Source: Leptolyngbya sp. FACHB-8 (lineage in GTDB: Bacteria; Cyanobacteriota; Cyanobacteriia; Elainellales; Elainellaceae). Taken from it: a DNA stretch of 64,000 nucleotides. The stretch covers positions 110,470 through 174,469 of the forward strand of contig NZ_JACJOO010000095.1 of assembly GCF_014695575.1 (NCBI RefSeq). The letters run 5' to 3'. Below, in pieces: positions 9,432 to 18,855 of this stretch. Below the pieces are notes generated by a model that searched no databases, had not been told where the DNA came from, and saw nothing but the letters and a program-made list of their open reading frames with translations. A program made the translations under genes and the position numbers. The first letter of the stretch is position 1, and the number at the start of each line of letters is the position of its first letter.

Positions 9432-9435
9432 TCCT

Positions 9436-9870
9436 ATGAGAACTCAAATCTTGGCGGTTGCCCTTCTCTCTACAGGGCTGTTAATGACTGCTCAATCTGC
9501 TCGCGCCGAAGACCCCGCGGACTTGCAACAGTTATTGGAGACAGGGGCCTGTGCATCTTGCGACCTCAGTGGTGCTAATTTAAGTGGTACTCATTTGATT
9601 GGGGCCGATTTGCGGAATGCCAACCTACGGGGTGCAGATCTGTCGGATGCGAATTTAGAAGGAGCCGATCTTACGGGGGCAAACCTGCAAGGGGCTACGA
9701 TGACAGGGACATTCGCCAGCAATGCGGTCTTCAATCGAGCAAACTTGGCTAATGTCGATATGACCGATGCGGTCGCTTATAACGCTCAGACCGAAGGTAC
9801 TATCCTGACTAACGTCAATCTGGCCGGAGCCGAGGTTGGTGGTAGTGGTATCAGCATCGGTAGCGACTGA
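9436..9870 (+). CDS. secreted pentapeptide-repeat protein
   Basis: The first 24 residues form a signal peptide (hydrophobic core AVALLSTGLLM, cleavage after SARA). A short region with the CASC pair follows, then about 17 pentapeptide repeats of the A(D/N)LXX type (residues 40-125), which should fold into a right-handed quadrilateral beta helix. Cyanobacteria encode many such proteins, and those with signal peptides go to the periplasm or thylakoid lumen. The molecular role is unknown. The start is fixed by GGAGG 5 nt upstream, and a strong terminator follows. Confidence 0.9.
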   Translation: MRTQILAVALLSTGLLMTAQSARAEDPADLQQLLETGACASCDLSGANLSGTHLIGADLRNANLRGADLSDANLEGADLTGANLQGATMTGTFASNAVFNRANLANVDMTDAVAYNAQTEGTILTNVNLAGAEVGGSGISIGSD

Positions 9871-9891
9871 TCGGCATTGATTTCATCACTT

Positions 9892-9936
9892 TAATAAGAG
9901 AAAACGCGGTGCAAAGCGCCGCGTTTTCTCTTATTA
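9892..9936 (+). terminator. terminator of pentapeptide gene
   Basis: An 18-bp perfect stem (TAATAAGAGAAAACGCGG and complement) lies 21 bp after the stop codon. Confidence 0.8.
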
Positions 9937-9938
9937 GG

Positions 9939-10008
9939 CTGTCTTTTAGAAGTGCCTTTAAGCTCTGCTTGTAGGAGTAGACAGGGCTTCAAGGCACTTT
10001 TAAGACAG
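9939..10008. repeat. imperfect 70-bp inverted repeat
   Basis: CTGTCTTTTAGAAGTGCCTT pairs with AAGGCACTTTTAAGACAG with a few mismatches. The hairpin follows the terminator directly, in the 347-bp gap before leuC, and may be another decayed palindromic element. The rest of that gap (10,009-10,217) must hold the leuC promoter; nothing further was recognised. Confidence 0.5.
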
Positions 10009-10217
10009 AACCTAGAGCTGTGCAGGAGCAATGAAGCGATCGCAAAAACAACCCCAAGAAAAACACATTAATATCTATAAGATCTTAATACACTAAAAAC
10101 CATATATTGGACATCCTTCAGAAGCTCGTCTACTGTGATTAGCATGGGTTATACCCGATCGCACCTATCGATTGGCTGAGACCCCATCCGAATCCTTGAG
10201 ACACTGGCACCACGGTT

Positions 10218-11621
10218 ATGAGCAAAGGTACATTATTCGATAAAGTTTGGGATTTGCATACCGTTGGCACCCTTTCCTCCGGGCAGACGCAACTCTTCAT
10301 TGGTCTGCACCTGATCCACGAAGTCACCAGCCCGCAAGCGTTTGCCATGCTGCGGGAGCGGGGGCTGAAGGTGATGTTTCCGGAGCGTACCGTTGCCACC
10401 GTTGACCACATTGTTCCAACTGAAAATCAGGCCCGCCCTTTTGTAGACAGTCTGGCAGAAGAAATGATGCTGGAACTGGAGCGTAATGCAAAAGATAATG
10501 GCATCCGCTTCTACAACATTGGCTCGGGAAATCAGGGTATTGTTCACGTCATTGCACCGGAGCAGGGGTTGACCCAGCCAGGCATGACCATTGCCTGTGG
10601 AGATAGCCATACGTCTACTCATGGCGCGTTTGGGGCGATCGCCTTCGGTATCGGTACCAGTCAGGTCCGCGACGTATTGGCGTCCCAAACTCTAGCTCTG
10701 GCGAAGCTGAAAGTTCGTAAGGTAGAAGTGAACGGGACGCTGCGTCCTGGTGTTTATGCGAAGGATGTTGTGCTGCATATCATCCGTACGCTGGGTGTAA
10801 AAGGTGGCGTGGGTTATGCCTACGAGTTTGCTGGCACCACCTTTGAGTCGATGACCATGGAAGAGCGGATGACCGTGTGCAACATGGCGATCGAAGGCGG
10901 CGCTCGTTGCGGCTACGTCAACCCCGACGACACGACTTTTGAATACCTGAAAGGCCGTGACTTTGCACCTAAGGGCGCTGATTGGGATCAGGCTGTCGAA
11001 TGGTGGCGCAGTATCGCTAGCGATGCCAATGCTGAATATGACGATGTTGTCGTCTTTGATGCCGCTGAGATTGAACCGACTGTCACCTGGGGCATCACCC
11101 CCGGCCAGGGTATTGGCGTGAGCGAAACCATTCCCGCTGCTGCTTCGTTGCCCGAAGAGGATCGGTTTGTTGCCGAGGAAGCCTATCAGTACATGGATCT
11201 GGCACCGGGTGTCGCGATTAAAGGTACGAAAGTGGATGTCTGCTTCATTGGCAGTTGCACCAATGGCCGCATCAGCGATCTGAGGGAAGCCGCTAAGGTT
11301 GCCAAAGGCCGAACCGTAGCTGAAGGGATCAAAGCCTTTGTCGTACCTGGCTCTGAGCGTGTGAAGAAGGAAGCCGAAGCGGAAGGTTTAGACAAAATTT
11401 TTGAAGCGGCCGGTTTTGAATGGCGAGAAGCTGGTTGTTCGATGTGTCTGGCTATGAATCCTGACAAGCTGGTTGGGCGGCAAATCAGTGCGTCGTCCTC
11501 AAACCGCAACTTTAAGGGGCGGCAGGGTTCTTCCTCGGGGCGGACATTGTTGATGAGCCCGGCGATGGTGGCAGCAGCGGCGATCGCAGGTCAAGTCACA
11601 GATGTCCGTGAACTGCTGTAG
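10218..11621 (+). CDS. leuC: 3-isopropylmalate dehydratase large subunit
   Basis: LeuC and LeuD form the iron-sulfur isomerase that converts 2- to 3-isopropylmalate in leucine biosynthesis. LeuC holds the [4Fe-4S] cluster through the Cys in FIGSCTNGR and the CSMC pair near the C-terminus. The [13 protein letters not shown] substrate segment is also present. The 467-aa length is standard. An SDR gene follows after 14 bp. The partner leuD lies 2.2 kb downstream on the same strand, beyond the SDR and a Lep-like gene, so the four may form one transcription unit. Confidence 0.97.
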   Translation: MSKGTLFDKVWDLHTVGTLSSGQTQLFIGLHLIHEVTSPQAFAMLRERGLKVMFPERTVATVDHIVPTENQARPFVDSLAEEMMLELERNAKDNGIRFYNIGSGNQGIVHVIAPEQGLTQPGMTIACGDSHTSTHGAFGAIAFGIGTSQVRDVLASQTLALAKLKVRKVEVNGTLRPGVYAKDVVLHIIRTLGVKGGVGYAYEFAGTTFESMTMEERMTVCNMAIEGGARCGYVNPDDTTFEYLKGRDFAPKGADWDQAVEWWRSIASDANAEYDDVVVFDAAEIEPTVTWGITPGQGIGVSETIPAAASLPEEDRFVAEEAYQYMDLAPGVAIKGTKVDVCFIGSCTNGRISDLREAAKVAKGRTVAEGIKAFVVPGSERVKKEAEAEGLDKIFEAAGFEWREAGCSMCLAMNPDKLVGRQISASSSNRNFKGRQGSSSGRTLLMSPAMVAAAAIAGQVTDVRELL

Positions 11622-11635
11622 CCTGAGCCCGCTCC

Positions 11636-12448
11636 ATGCCTAAAACGGTTCTGATTACAGGAGCTTCCTCGGGAATTGGATTAGCGACAGCTAAGTTGTT
11701 TCAGCAAAACGGCTGGAATGTGGCGGCGACCATGCGATCGCCTGACAAAGCCACCAACTTAGCTGTCCTGGAGCGGGTGGTCTGCCTGCCCCTGGACGTC
11801 ACCCAACCGGAGTCTGTGGAAGGGGCGATCGCCACTGCCCTGGAGAAATTTCAGCACATTGATGTGCTCATCAATAATGCTGGATACGGTCTATTGGGGC
11901 CATTTGAGGCCACATCTCCAGAACAAATTCAACGGCAATTCGACACGAATGTATTTGGGTTGATGAATGTGACACGGGCGGTATTACCCCACTGGCGCGA
12001 TCGCCAGTCAGGTCTACTGATCAATGTCTCGTCTATTGGTGGTCGTCTTGCCTTTCCGCTCTATAGCCTTTACCACGGCACCAAGTGGGCTGTAGAAGGC
12101 TTCTCGGAAGCGTTGCAGTACGAGTTGGCACCGTTCAACATACGCGTCAAGCTAATTGAGCCTGGACCAATCAAAACGGATTTTTACGATCGCTCAGCAG
12201 ACATCGCTCATCAGCCGGGGCTATCCGCCTATGACCAATTTGTCGAACGGGTCATGCCCAACCTGCGTCGTTCAGGGGAGCAGGGATCACTGCCAGAGGT
12301 TACGGCTCGGGTAATTTATCGGGCTGCAACGGATGGGAGCGATCGCCTCCGCTATCCTGCTGGGGGTAATGCGGGGGCTCTCCTACTGACACGCTTGTTG
12401 CCGGATAGTTTACGTCGGTGGCTTGTGCGTCAAATTATGACGAGGTAG
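11636..12448 (+). CDS. short-chain dehydrogenase/reductase (between leuC and leuD)
   Basis: This is a classical SDR of 270 residues with TGASSGIGLA at the N-terminus, NNAGYG near residue 80, catalytic Ser in the INVSSIGG segment and the YHGTK Tyr/Lys pair. It resembles the oxidoreductases annotated in many bacteria as SDR family NAD(P)-dependent, with the C-terminal extension typical of retinol-dehydrogenase-like forms. The substrate is unknown. The start codon lies 14 bp after leuC stops, so cotranscription is likely, but a link to leucine synthesis is not implied. Confidence 0.9.
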   Translation: MPKTVLITGASSGIGLATAKLFQQNGWNVAATMRSPDKATNLAVLERVVCLPLDVTQPESVEGAIATALEKFQHIDVLINNAGYGLLGPFEATSPEQIQRQFDTNVFGLMNVTRAVLPHWRDRQSGLLINVSSIGGRLAFPLYSLYHGTKWAVEGFSEALQYELAPFNIRVKLIEPGPIKTDFYDRSADIAHQPGLSAYDQFVERVMPNLRRSGEQGSLPEVTARVIYRAATDGSDRLRYPAGGNAGALLLTRLLPDSLRRWLVRQIMTR

Positions 12449-12643
12449 GGGCAGGATTTGATCGGGTGAGGGGCGATCGCGATTGCGCTTCCTGCGCTCT
12501 TTATCTGCTGATTCCCCTTCCTGGTCAGCTTGCTGGGTGTATTGCCCTGCTTGCTGCTGTCTCGACTCGACTATCTCAAAGCACTCCGTAAAAATCCCGA
12601 CTTCATCAAAAAAACTAAACTTTTCCTCCTTACAAGTAAGACC

Positions 12644-13729
12644 ATGAGTGCGTCTAGTGAAGCATCTGTACCGACGGTCAAAGGTAAAGAACCTTGGCTT
12701 GCGGTTCTTTTGTCCCATGCTCTACCAGGGATTGGACAGTTCTATGCTGGAGCCAGGGTACGGGGTCTTGTGTTTTTACTGGCCTATATACTTTCGATAG
12801 GAATTTTCCTCTGGGCTTTAATCAGTGATGCTGGCAATGGTTTGACGATTTTAGTTGGGATAGGGGCCGCCCTTCTTCTATGGTTCGTTAACCTGTTTGA
12901 CGCCCACGCCAGCGCAAAACGGGCCAATGCAACTGCATTCGAACAACAACGAAAAGGTGTTAAAGATCCCTGGCTAGGAGTCTTTCTATCGAACCTGATT
13001 CCTGGCTTAGGACACCTTTATTTCCGCAAGATTCTAATTGGGTTGGGATTATTTATTCTGTCGATCATCATTATTGCTATCTCTGAATTGGTCAATCCAG
13101 TCCTGACTCCTTTATGGTTTGCGGTCATTGCATACATTACTTATACGGCTGCTCCTGCTCGTCGAGAACGTTCTAAAAAAACAATTGCGTTGATTTGTTT
13201 GTTTGTAGTTTTGACAGGTCTATTACCTTTTGCCTCGGCCTCTAAACTTCAAAGAAATATTGCAGAAGCACGTTATATCCCATCGGAAGCGATGCTTCCA
13301 ACGTTGGCTGTTAACGATCGCCTAGTTGTTGAAAAAGTTACCTATCAAACTCAATCTCCACAACGCGGTGATGTTGTCGTTTTCTCACCGCCAGAAGGGC
13401 TCAAGCAAGCCAATCCTGCTGTAACGGATGACCTCATTAAACGGATTGTTGGCTTGCCCCGTGAGCAGGTTCAAGTGAAAGACCAAAAAGTCTATATCAA
13501 TGGCCAGCCCCTTGAAGAGAATTATATTCCTGCTGACTATGCACCAACCTATGAATGGGGGCCAGAAGTTGTTCCAGAAAATTCTTATTTTGTTTTAGGT
13601 GACAATCGCAATAACAGCTACGATAGTCACTTTTGGGGATATGTTCCGCGCGAGAACATTATAGGTCGAGCCAGCAAAATTTTCTGGCCTTTACATCGAT
13701 CACGGAGCCTAAAATCCAGTTTGGAATAA
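12644..13729 (+). CDS. signal peptidase I-like membrane protein with catalytic Ser replaced by Ala
   Basis: The 361-aa protein has a long N-terminal membrane part with two related segments (LSHALPGIGQFYAG and LSNLIPGLGHLYFR, each followed by hydrophobic helices), then a transmembrane anchor and an S26 signal-peptidase domain. Box B reads IPSEAMLPTL: the position of the catalytic Ser in family members (PS-x-S-M) is Ala216 here. The general-base Lys is kept (LIKRIVGLP, Lys266), as is the C-terminal GDNRNNSYDSH box. It may be inactive, use Ser214, or have another function. The ATG at 12,644 is preferred to the longer frame from 12,530, whose extra residues look unlike protein. Confidence 0.85.
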   Translation: MSASSEASVPTVKGKEPWLAVLLSHALPGIGQFYAGARVRGLVFLLAYILSIGIFLWALISDAGNGLTILVGIGAALLLWFVNLFDAHASAKRANATAFEQQRKGVKDPWLGVFLSNLIPGLGHLYFRKILIGLGLFILSIIIIAISELVNPVLTPLWFAVIAYITYTAAPARRERSKKTIALICLFVVLTGLLPFASASKLQRNIAEARYIPSEAMLPTLAVNDRLVVEKVTYQTQSPQRGDVVVFSPPEGLKQANPAVTDDLIKRIVGLPREQVQVKDQKVYINGQPLEENYIPADYAPTYEWGPEVVPENSYFVLGDNRNNSYDSHFWGYVPRENIIGRASKIFWPLHRSRSLKSSLE

Positions 13730-13792
13730 TGCCAAATTCGGGCTGGATATTCAGAGATTTCATCTTATTTTGTTGAATTGGAGAATTGAACG

Positions 13793-14392
13793 ATGAGCCA
13801 AGTTGTTACCGTATCTGGTCGTGCCATTCCTTTAGTTGGAGACGATATCGACACCGATCGCATCATTCCTGCTCGCTTTCTCAAATGCGTGACGTTTGAC
13901 GGCCTGGGTGAGCATGCTTTTGAAGACGATCGCGCCCAGCTTCAGGGCGAACACCCCTTCGATCAACCCCAATATCAGGGAGCCGAACTTCTGGTTGTGA
14001 ATCGTAACTTCGGCTGTGGTTCGTCCCGGGAGCACGCTCCTCAAGCGATCGCCAAATGGGGCATCAAAGCCCTAATCGGCGAAAGTTTCGCTGAAATTTT
14101 CTTTGGCAACTGCGTAGCGATGGGAATTCCCTGCGTTACTGCCAATGCTGAAGGGGTGAAAGCATTACAGGGGGCGATCGCTGCCAATCCCCAAGCACCC
14201 GTCACTTTAAACCTGGACACTATGCAAGCCACCTGTGGCGACCTCACCGTCGCAGTAGAAATGGGTGCTGGCCCCCGGCAAATGTTCCTATCTGGAAGCT
14301 GGGATGCTACCGGCCAACTGATAGCCCAGGGCGAACAAATTAAGGCCACCGCAGCACACCTACCCTACATGACCTGGAAGGCAACTGCCTAA
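13793..14392 (+). CDS. leuD: 3-isopropylmalate dehydratase small subunit
   Basis: LeuD is the swivelling small subunit that completes the isopropylmalate isomerase active site with LeuC. It has the [13 protein letters not shown] opening and the [12 protein letters not shown] substrate-binding loop. The 199-aa length is typical. GGAG lies just upstream of the ATG. It follows the Lep-like gene by 63 bp and is closed by a terminator. Confidence 0.96.
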   Translation: MSQVVTVSGRAIPLVGDDIDTDRIIPARFLKCVTFDGLGEHAFEDDRAQLQGEHPFDQPQYQGAELLVVNRNFGCGSSREHAPQAIAKWGIKALIGESFAEIFFGNCVAMGIPCVTANAEGVKALQGAIAANPQAPVTLNLDTMQATCGDLTVAVEMGAGPRQMFLSGSWDATGQLIAQGEQIKATAAHLPYMTWKATA

Positions 14393-14467
14393 TTTCGTTA
14401 TTTTGTTCCTGTTCAGATAAAGCACCCCTTCCCAAGGGGACACCAAAATACTCCTGTAATCAAAAAT

Positions 14468-14505
14468 AAAGAGAGCGTGCGGTGAAGATACCGCATGCTC
14501 TCTTT
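14468..14505 (+). terminator. leuD terminator
   Basis: A 16-bp stem (AAAGAGAGCGTGCGGT, one G-U pair) with a 6-nt loop lies 75 bp past the leuD stop. Confidence 0.75.
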
Positions 14506-14749
14506 GTCTAGAAGCTAGATCTAACCGAGTGCAACTACATCACCCAGACCTGATCCAAACCCCACCGATGCGAAGCGGCCTAACACCTCCCCTGCAAAGC
14601 CTCCTTGTCTGGGGGGTCTGGGGGAGGGACAACCCGTCCCCCAGTCGGGAGGTTTGGAGGGCGACGCGCCTCCAAGCCACACTCTTGCAACCAAACCACC
14701 CTTCCCAAAAAGCGATAGAGACTTCGTAATATTTCCGTAGCGATCGCCC
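14506..14749. other. GC-rich degenerate intergenic repeat region
   Basis: The sequence is rich in runs of C and G, with self-complementary blocks such as GGGGGAGGGACAACCCGTCC and GGAGGTTTGGAGGGCGACGC. A similar C/G-run block lies at 26,615-26,670. Open frames here are by-products of base composition. It looks like a decayed palindromic repeat. No gene is supported. Confidence 0.5.
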
Positions 14750-16144
14750 CTAACACCCATTGAACTGAAAAATATCTACAGTCCCATCCCCTTCATTGGC
14801 CGTTAACACCAGACCGCGAGACGGAATAAACAGCACCCCCTCTGGCGACTGACCCGTAGGCATAAAACCAATCAGCTGGGGAGTCCGAATATTGCTCAGG
14901 TCGTAAGCTACCAAAAAGCTCCCTCGCTCAGCTCCTATAAACGCTACAGGGCAATCGCTGTGGTTACCAACAGCCACACCTTCCATTTCAACCCCCCGGT
15001 TTTTAGAACGCTTGTCGGGATAGCGGCCCTTCTGTGCAGCCAGCAGTTCAACATCTTCGCTGTCGTAAATTACATTTCCTTGTAAGTCAAAAATGCTCCA
15101 TCCCCGCCCTCCAGACCAGAGATCGTCTCCAAACGTGGCGTATTTAGTGTCCCCCTCATTTGCTGTAATTAAATAATTTCCATCGGCAGTGAAAGCGATC
15201 GCATCCGGCTCTCGACGACCTGCAAAAGCTTCCGTCAAACGAATCTTCCTATTCTCAGTTAGGTCGGCCAAATGATTGCTGATACCTGCGGAAAAAATGC
15301 GCACGACTTGTTCAGTATTAACGTCAATGAGGGCGATCGCATTATTTTCTTGGAGTGTTACCGCCACCATTTCCCCAGTAGGGCTAAATTTCACAAACTC
15401 AGGTTGCGGATCCTCCACATAATTTAAACCAGCAACCCCCGCCAGGTTGATCGAAACTGGCGTTACGTGGGAATGAGCCGGGTTGTCGTAGTCAATAGTG
15501 ACAAAGTTAATGGCGCCAGGACGGTTACCTGGCAGATGATCGACATCTTCTTCATCCTCAATGGCAACCACAAGTTTGTAACCATCCGGTGAAATATCCA
15601 CACTGTCAGGGCCAATGCCAAGCAGCGGCACTTGGGCTACAAGTTCTTGATTGCTCAAGCGGATAAAAACTAGGGTGCCAGGAGCTTGATCGGCAATTGT
15701 TTCTCCAACATTCACGTCAATCTTGTCGAGGACAGCGGCGATCGCATACTGCCCATTCGGTGTAATCGTGACTGAGGTTGGTTCTCCACGTACCTCAATA
15801 GTTCTCAAAGGTATTGGACTTTCAGGATTGGAAATATCGATAAAACCAATCTGAGAATCCCCTGCATTGGTAAACACCAGAATATTGCCATCAGGGCTGG
15901 CTGCTAGAATTTCCGCGACTGAACCCCTAATGTTGTAGCGAGTGAGTAGCTCAAAGCTGTTACCCAAGGCGGAGGCCGATCGCCCATCTACCAGCAAGAG
16001 CATTGAAAGGATTGCAAAGGCAACACAGAGTAGTCTAAGGAGAAAACGTTTCATCATGCCAACAAAGAGGCTAACGAAGCAGAACCATCCCATATTTACC
16101 TTGCCGAAGGAAGCACAAGACAATCCCTGACGCTCTTTTGCCAT
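14750..16144 (-). CDS. secreted beta-propeller-like protein (choice-of-anchor I type)
   Basis: This protein of about 460 residues has a membrane-spanning N-terminal signal region ending near SASA, then repeats of the YVTN/LVIVD kind: FTNAGDSQIGFIDISNP, VTITPNGQYAIAA, VKFSPTGEMVAVT, IAFTADGNYLITANEGDT. The last blocks match the choice-of-anchor I family (esterase-like propellers), including GVEMEGVAVG and TGQSPEGVLFIP. It is probably periplasmic or outer-surface; the ligand is unknown. I chose the ATG at 16,144 because AGGAGA lies 9 nt upstream. A start at 16,057 (MMKRF) would give a more standard signal peptide but has no ribosome site. Confidence 0.8.
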   Translation of the reverse strand: MAKERQGLSCASFGKVNMGWFCFVSLFVGMMKRFLLRLLCVAFAILSMLLLVDGRSASALGNSFELLTRYNIRGSVAEILAASPDGNILVFTNAGDSQIGFIDISNPESPIPLRTIEVRGEPTSVTITPNGQYAIAAVLDKIDVNVGETIADQAPGTLVFIRLSNQELVAQVPLLGIGPDSVDISPDGYKLVVAIEDEEDVDHLPGNRPGAINFVTIDYDNPAHSHVTPVSINLAGVAGLNYVEDPQPEFVKFSPTGEMVAVTLQENNAIALIDVNTEQVVRIFSAGISNHLADLTENRKIRLTEAFAGRREPDAIAFTADGNYLITANEGDTKYATFGDDLWSGGRGWSIFDLQGNVIYDSEDVELLAAQKGRYPDKRSKNRGVEMEGVAVGNHSDCPVAFIGAERGSFLVAYDLSNIRTPQLIGFMPTGQSPEGVLFIPSRGLVLTANEGDGTVDIFQFNGC

Positions 16145-16184
16145 GGTCGAATTCTCCTGGGTGGAGGAAGTTCTCTCAATAGCC

Positions 16185-16217
16185 AAAAAACGCTCCCACA
16201 AAAACCCTGTGAGAGCG
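16185..16217 (-). terminator. gap2 terminator
   Basis: On the minus strand CGCTCTCACA pairs with TGTGGGAGCG, followed by six T. This is a classical intrinsic terminator 38 bp past the gap2 stop. Confidence 0.85.
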
Positions 16218-16254
16218 TCGAAGGCTTAAGTTTTAGATGGTAATGATGCGTTGT

Positions 16255-17271
16255 TTACGCTTTCCAGTTCTTGGCAACAACTTCGGCCAAATCCACAACA
16301 CGCTGGCTATAGCCCCACTCGTTGTCATACCAAGCAACAACCTTCACCATGTCGCCACCCATGACCATGGTCAGGCTAGCATCGATGATGGAGGAAGCGT
16401 CGGTTCCACGGTAGTCGCAGGACACCAAAGGCAGCTCGCTGTACTCCAGAATGCCTTTCAGCCCATTCTGGGAAGCGCCCTTCAGAGCCTCGTTAACCTG
16501 CTCGGCAATCACAGGCTTTTCAACTTGAGCCACCAGGTCTACAACAGAAACGTTAGGAGTGGGTACCCGCAACGCAATACCGTTCAGCTTTCCAGCCATT
16601 TCGGGAATAACCAACGCAACCGCTTTGGCAGCTCCAGTGGTGGTTGGAACAATGTTGAGTGCAGCCGCACGAGCCCGGCGCAGGTCACGGTGGCTGGCAT
16701 CCAGCAACCGCTGGTCACCGGTGTAGCTGTGGGTGGTGGTCATGGTGCCTTTGACGATGCCAAAGTTTTCGTGCAGCACTTTCACCACAGGAGCCAAGCA
16801 GTTGGTGGTACAGCTGGCGTTGCTGATGACGTCGTATTCTTCGTGTTTGTATTGGCCTTCGTTAACACCTACTACAAAGGTGCCAACATCAGCACCCTTA
16901 CCAGGAGCGGTGATCAGAACCTTCTTAGCCCCAGCCTGGATGTGCTTTGAAGCACCTTCATGGCTGACAAATACCCCAGTTGCTTCGATGATCAGGTCAA
17001 CGTCCCAAGCAGCCCAGGGCAAGTTGAGGGGGTTGCGGTCAGAGACGCACTTGATCACTTTGCCGTTGACGATCAGGGTGTCATCGGTAGCCTGAACATC
17101 TGCATCCAGTTTGCCCAACATGGAGTCATAGGTCAGCAGGTGGGCATTCGTACGAGGATCGGAGGTGTCATTGATCCCCACAAGGTCGATTCCACTGTTT
17201 TCCCGGGTCAGCCAGCACCGCAGAAAGTTACGGCCAATGCGCCCAAAACCGTTAATAGCTACTCTAATCAC
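16255..17271 (-). CDS. gap2: NAD(P)-dependent glyceraldehyde-3-phosphate dehydrogenase (GAP2 type)
   Basis: Gap2 runs the Calvin-cycle reduction of 1,3-bisphosphoglycerate in photosynthetic cells. Visible are the [13 protein letters not shown] cofactor loop, the catalytic [12 protein letters not shown] with its Cys, and the [10 protein letters not shown]-terminal motif. The residues after the second strand ([14 protein letters not shown]) match plastid GapA and cyanobacterial Gap2, not glycolytic Gap1, which indicates dual NADP/NAD use. The length of 338 aa is normal and there is no CP12-like tail. It is a single gene with its own terminator. Confidence 0.96.
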   Translation of the reverse strand: MIRVAINGFGRIGRNFLRCWLTRENSGIDLVGINDTSDPRTNAHLLTYDSMLGKLDADVQATDDTLIVNGKVIKCVSDRNPLNLPWAAWDVDLIIEATGVFVSHEGASKHIQAGAKKVLITAPGKGADVGTFVVGVNEGQYKHEEYDVISNASCTTNCLAPVVKVLHENFGIVKGTMTTTHSYTGDQRLLDASHRDLRRARAAALNIVPTTTGAAKAVALVIPEMAGKLNGIALRVPTPNVSVVDLVAQVEKPVIAEQVNEALKGASQNGLKGILEYSELPLVSCDYRGTDASSIIDASLTMVMGGDMVKVVAWYDNEWGYSQRVVDLAEVVAKNWKA

Positions 17272-17868
17272 TGCGTCTTGCCCTCAAATCTCTCATGATT
17301 CGCCTGTAATGGAACAGATCATACACTCTTAAGGTTTACGCTCTCAAGAGTAATCAAAATAGGTTGAAATCTAGCTTAAAAGCGAGAAAACCGGAGTAAA
17401 TCGTAGGAAAATGACGAAAAATGGGTATGGTGATCCCCGTAGATAAATGAGTAAATTTACTCAGCAAATTTCTAAAGAGTCTCCGTTTAATTGATAACTT
17501 TGTGTTATCAATGCTCCGTAATGCTGGAAAATTCTAGCTTCCATGCCCATCTTCTGTCTTGTTGTAACGGCTTGACTGAGTCCTTGCACTTGTCAACGAA
17601 AGCCCAAAACTTGGCAAGCAGTTCAAACTTGGAAATAGGGTATGAAGTAAAGGTCAGTCAAACCCCTTGGGTTCACACGCCATTTCCAGGTTTAGAACCA
17701 TTACCAAATTTAAATTCGGGTTTAGGGCGTTGTCGAGTGCCGCGTGTTGCACGGCACTCGACAACGCTCATGTTGCATACGCAAAGCGCGTGCAAAAATG
17801 GGCATTTCAGAGCATTTCGACCTGAGGATACCAACTCAGTAATAAAACGATTAAGTTGATCTGATTTT
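17272..17868. other. gap2-nadD intergenic region, 597 bp
   Basis: This region lies upstream of gap2 (minus) and downstream of nadD (minus), and should hold the gap2 promoter. It carries one clear hairpin, listed separately. The 122-codon plus-strand frame across it is interrupted by that palindrome and shows no protein-like character. Confidence 0.45.
17727..17767 (-). terminator. hairpin downstream of nadD
   Basis: A perfect 16-bp stem (GCGTTGTCGAGTGCCG and complement) with a 9-nt loop lies 100 bp past the nadD stop. There is no U-run. Confidence 0.5.
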
Positions 17869-18570
17869 TCAGGAATCTGCCCCATAGAGATTGTAGCGAT
17901 GGATGTAGTCCTCAACGGCTATGGGTACCAACCCAGAAATTGAAAGGCGATCGCCGCAATACCGTCGAATCAGACTGGACGATATTTCGATCGAGGGCAT
18001 CGATAATAAATGCCAGCGTAGAGAAATTCCTTCTGATTTGAACAGGTGTGCGATCGCCTCAATTTGCTGAAAATCGTCTGGTTTATTCTGCACTGTTGTC
18101 GAAGAAGCAGAGCGGGGTGCAATCAGCCAGGTACATTGAGGTACTAACTCTCGATGATGTCGCCATCGGGGTAGGGTGCAGAAGGCGTCCAAGCCTAATA
18201 TCCAATACCAATGGCTTTTGGAATATTGGTGCTGGAGATGCGTCAGGGTGTGGATAGCGAAGGACGGTCCTCCTGCGGAATACGCCAGCTGCTCTTCGAC
18301 AGCAGAGGCATGGAAGGGAGCAAAGGGTGCGATCGCCTGTTGAACCATCTCAAGGCGATGTTCAAAAGAAACGAGAGACGTTACCCGACGATGCGGAGGT
18401 CGATAGGTGGGTACCCACAAAACTTGAGTTAGGCCGGCCTGAGTCAGGGCAGCCTGAGCGACTTGAAGATGCCCGGCATGGGGTGGATTAAACGTGCCTC
18501 CAAAAATGCCTCGGTGTTGCGGTGATACGTTATTCGGCTCTAACGGGTGAGGCAAATGATCAACAGCCAT
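17869..18570 (-). CDS. nadD: nicotinate-nucleotide adenylyltransferase
   Basis: NadD joins ATP and nicotinate mononucleotide to deamido-NAD in NAD synthesis. It shows the nucleotidyltransferase signature GGTFNPPHAGH at about residue 24, the PPHR segment, and the C-terminal SSSLIRR motif (ISSS-type). The 233-aa length is a little over the family norm owing to about 20 extra N-terminal residues. It is a single gene, divergent from murC across 285 bp in which no regulatory element could be recognised. Confidence 0.92.
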   Translation of the reverse strand: MAVDHLPHPLEPNNVSPQHRGIFGGTFNPPHAGHLQVAQAALTQAGLTQVLWVPTYRPPHRRVTSLVSFEHRLEMVQQAIAPFAPFHASAVEEQLAYSAGGPSFAIHTLTHLQHQYSKSHWYWILGLDAFCTLPRWRHHRELVPQCTWLIAPRSASSTTVQNKPDDFQQIEAIAHLFKSEGISLRWHLLSMPSIEISSSLIRRYCGDRLSISGLVPIAVEDYIHRYNLYGADS

Positions 18571-18855
18571 GCTCGAAGAGAGCGTTAACTTAGGTCGCCA
18601 TCATTATGACAGGCTCTGTAAATCTCAGTATTTTGCCGGAAGCTGATATATTTCACTTAATTTTTTAGAAAAGTAGGTGAAAAATGCCGGATTTCTTATG
18701 CGATTAAAGGGTATCTTGATGCATTCCCTTAAAGATAGAGATTTCCTTCTAAAGAAGGATAACTCCATAGGGAAACATTGAGAATTAATAGATTCACGGT
18801 ATGATTACGCGTGATATTGGTGTGGTGTGTGGTGTGTGATAAGCAAGGAGCACGG

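Noticed and set aside
14521..14760. 79-codon Gly/Pro-rich frame after leuD
   Set aside because: It falls in a C/G-run degenerate repeat; repeat translation, not a gene.
16237..16950. 237-codon plus-strand frame opposite gap2
   Set aside because: The opposite strand of a highly conserved enzyme; no independent evidence.
17491..17859. 122-codon plus-strand frame between nadD and gap2
   Set aside because: It crosses a 16-bp palindrome, has Cys/Ser/His-heavy composition and no ribosome site.
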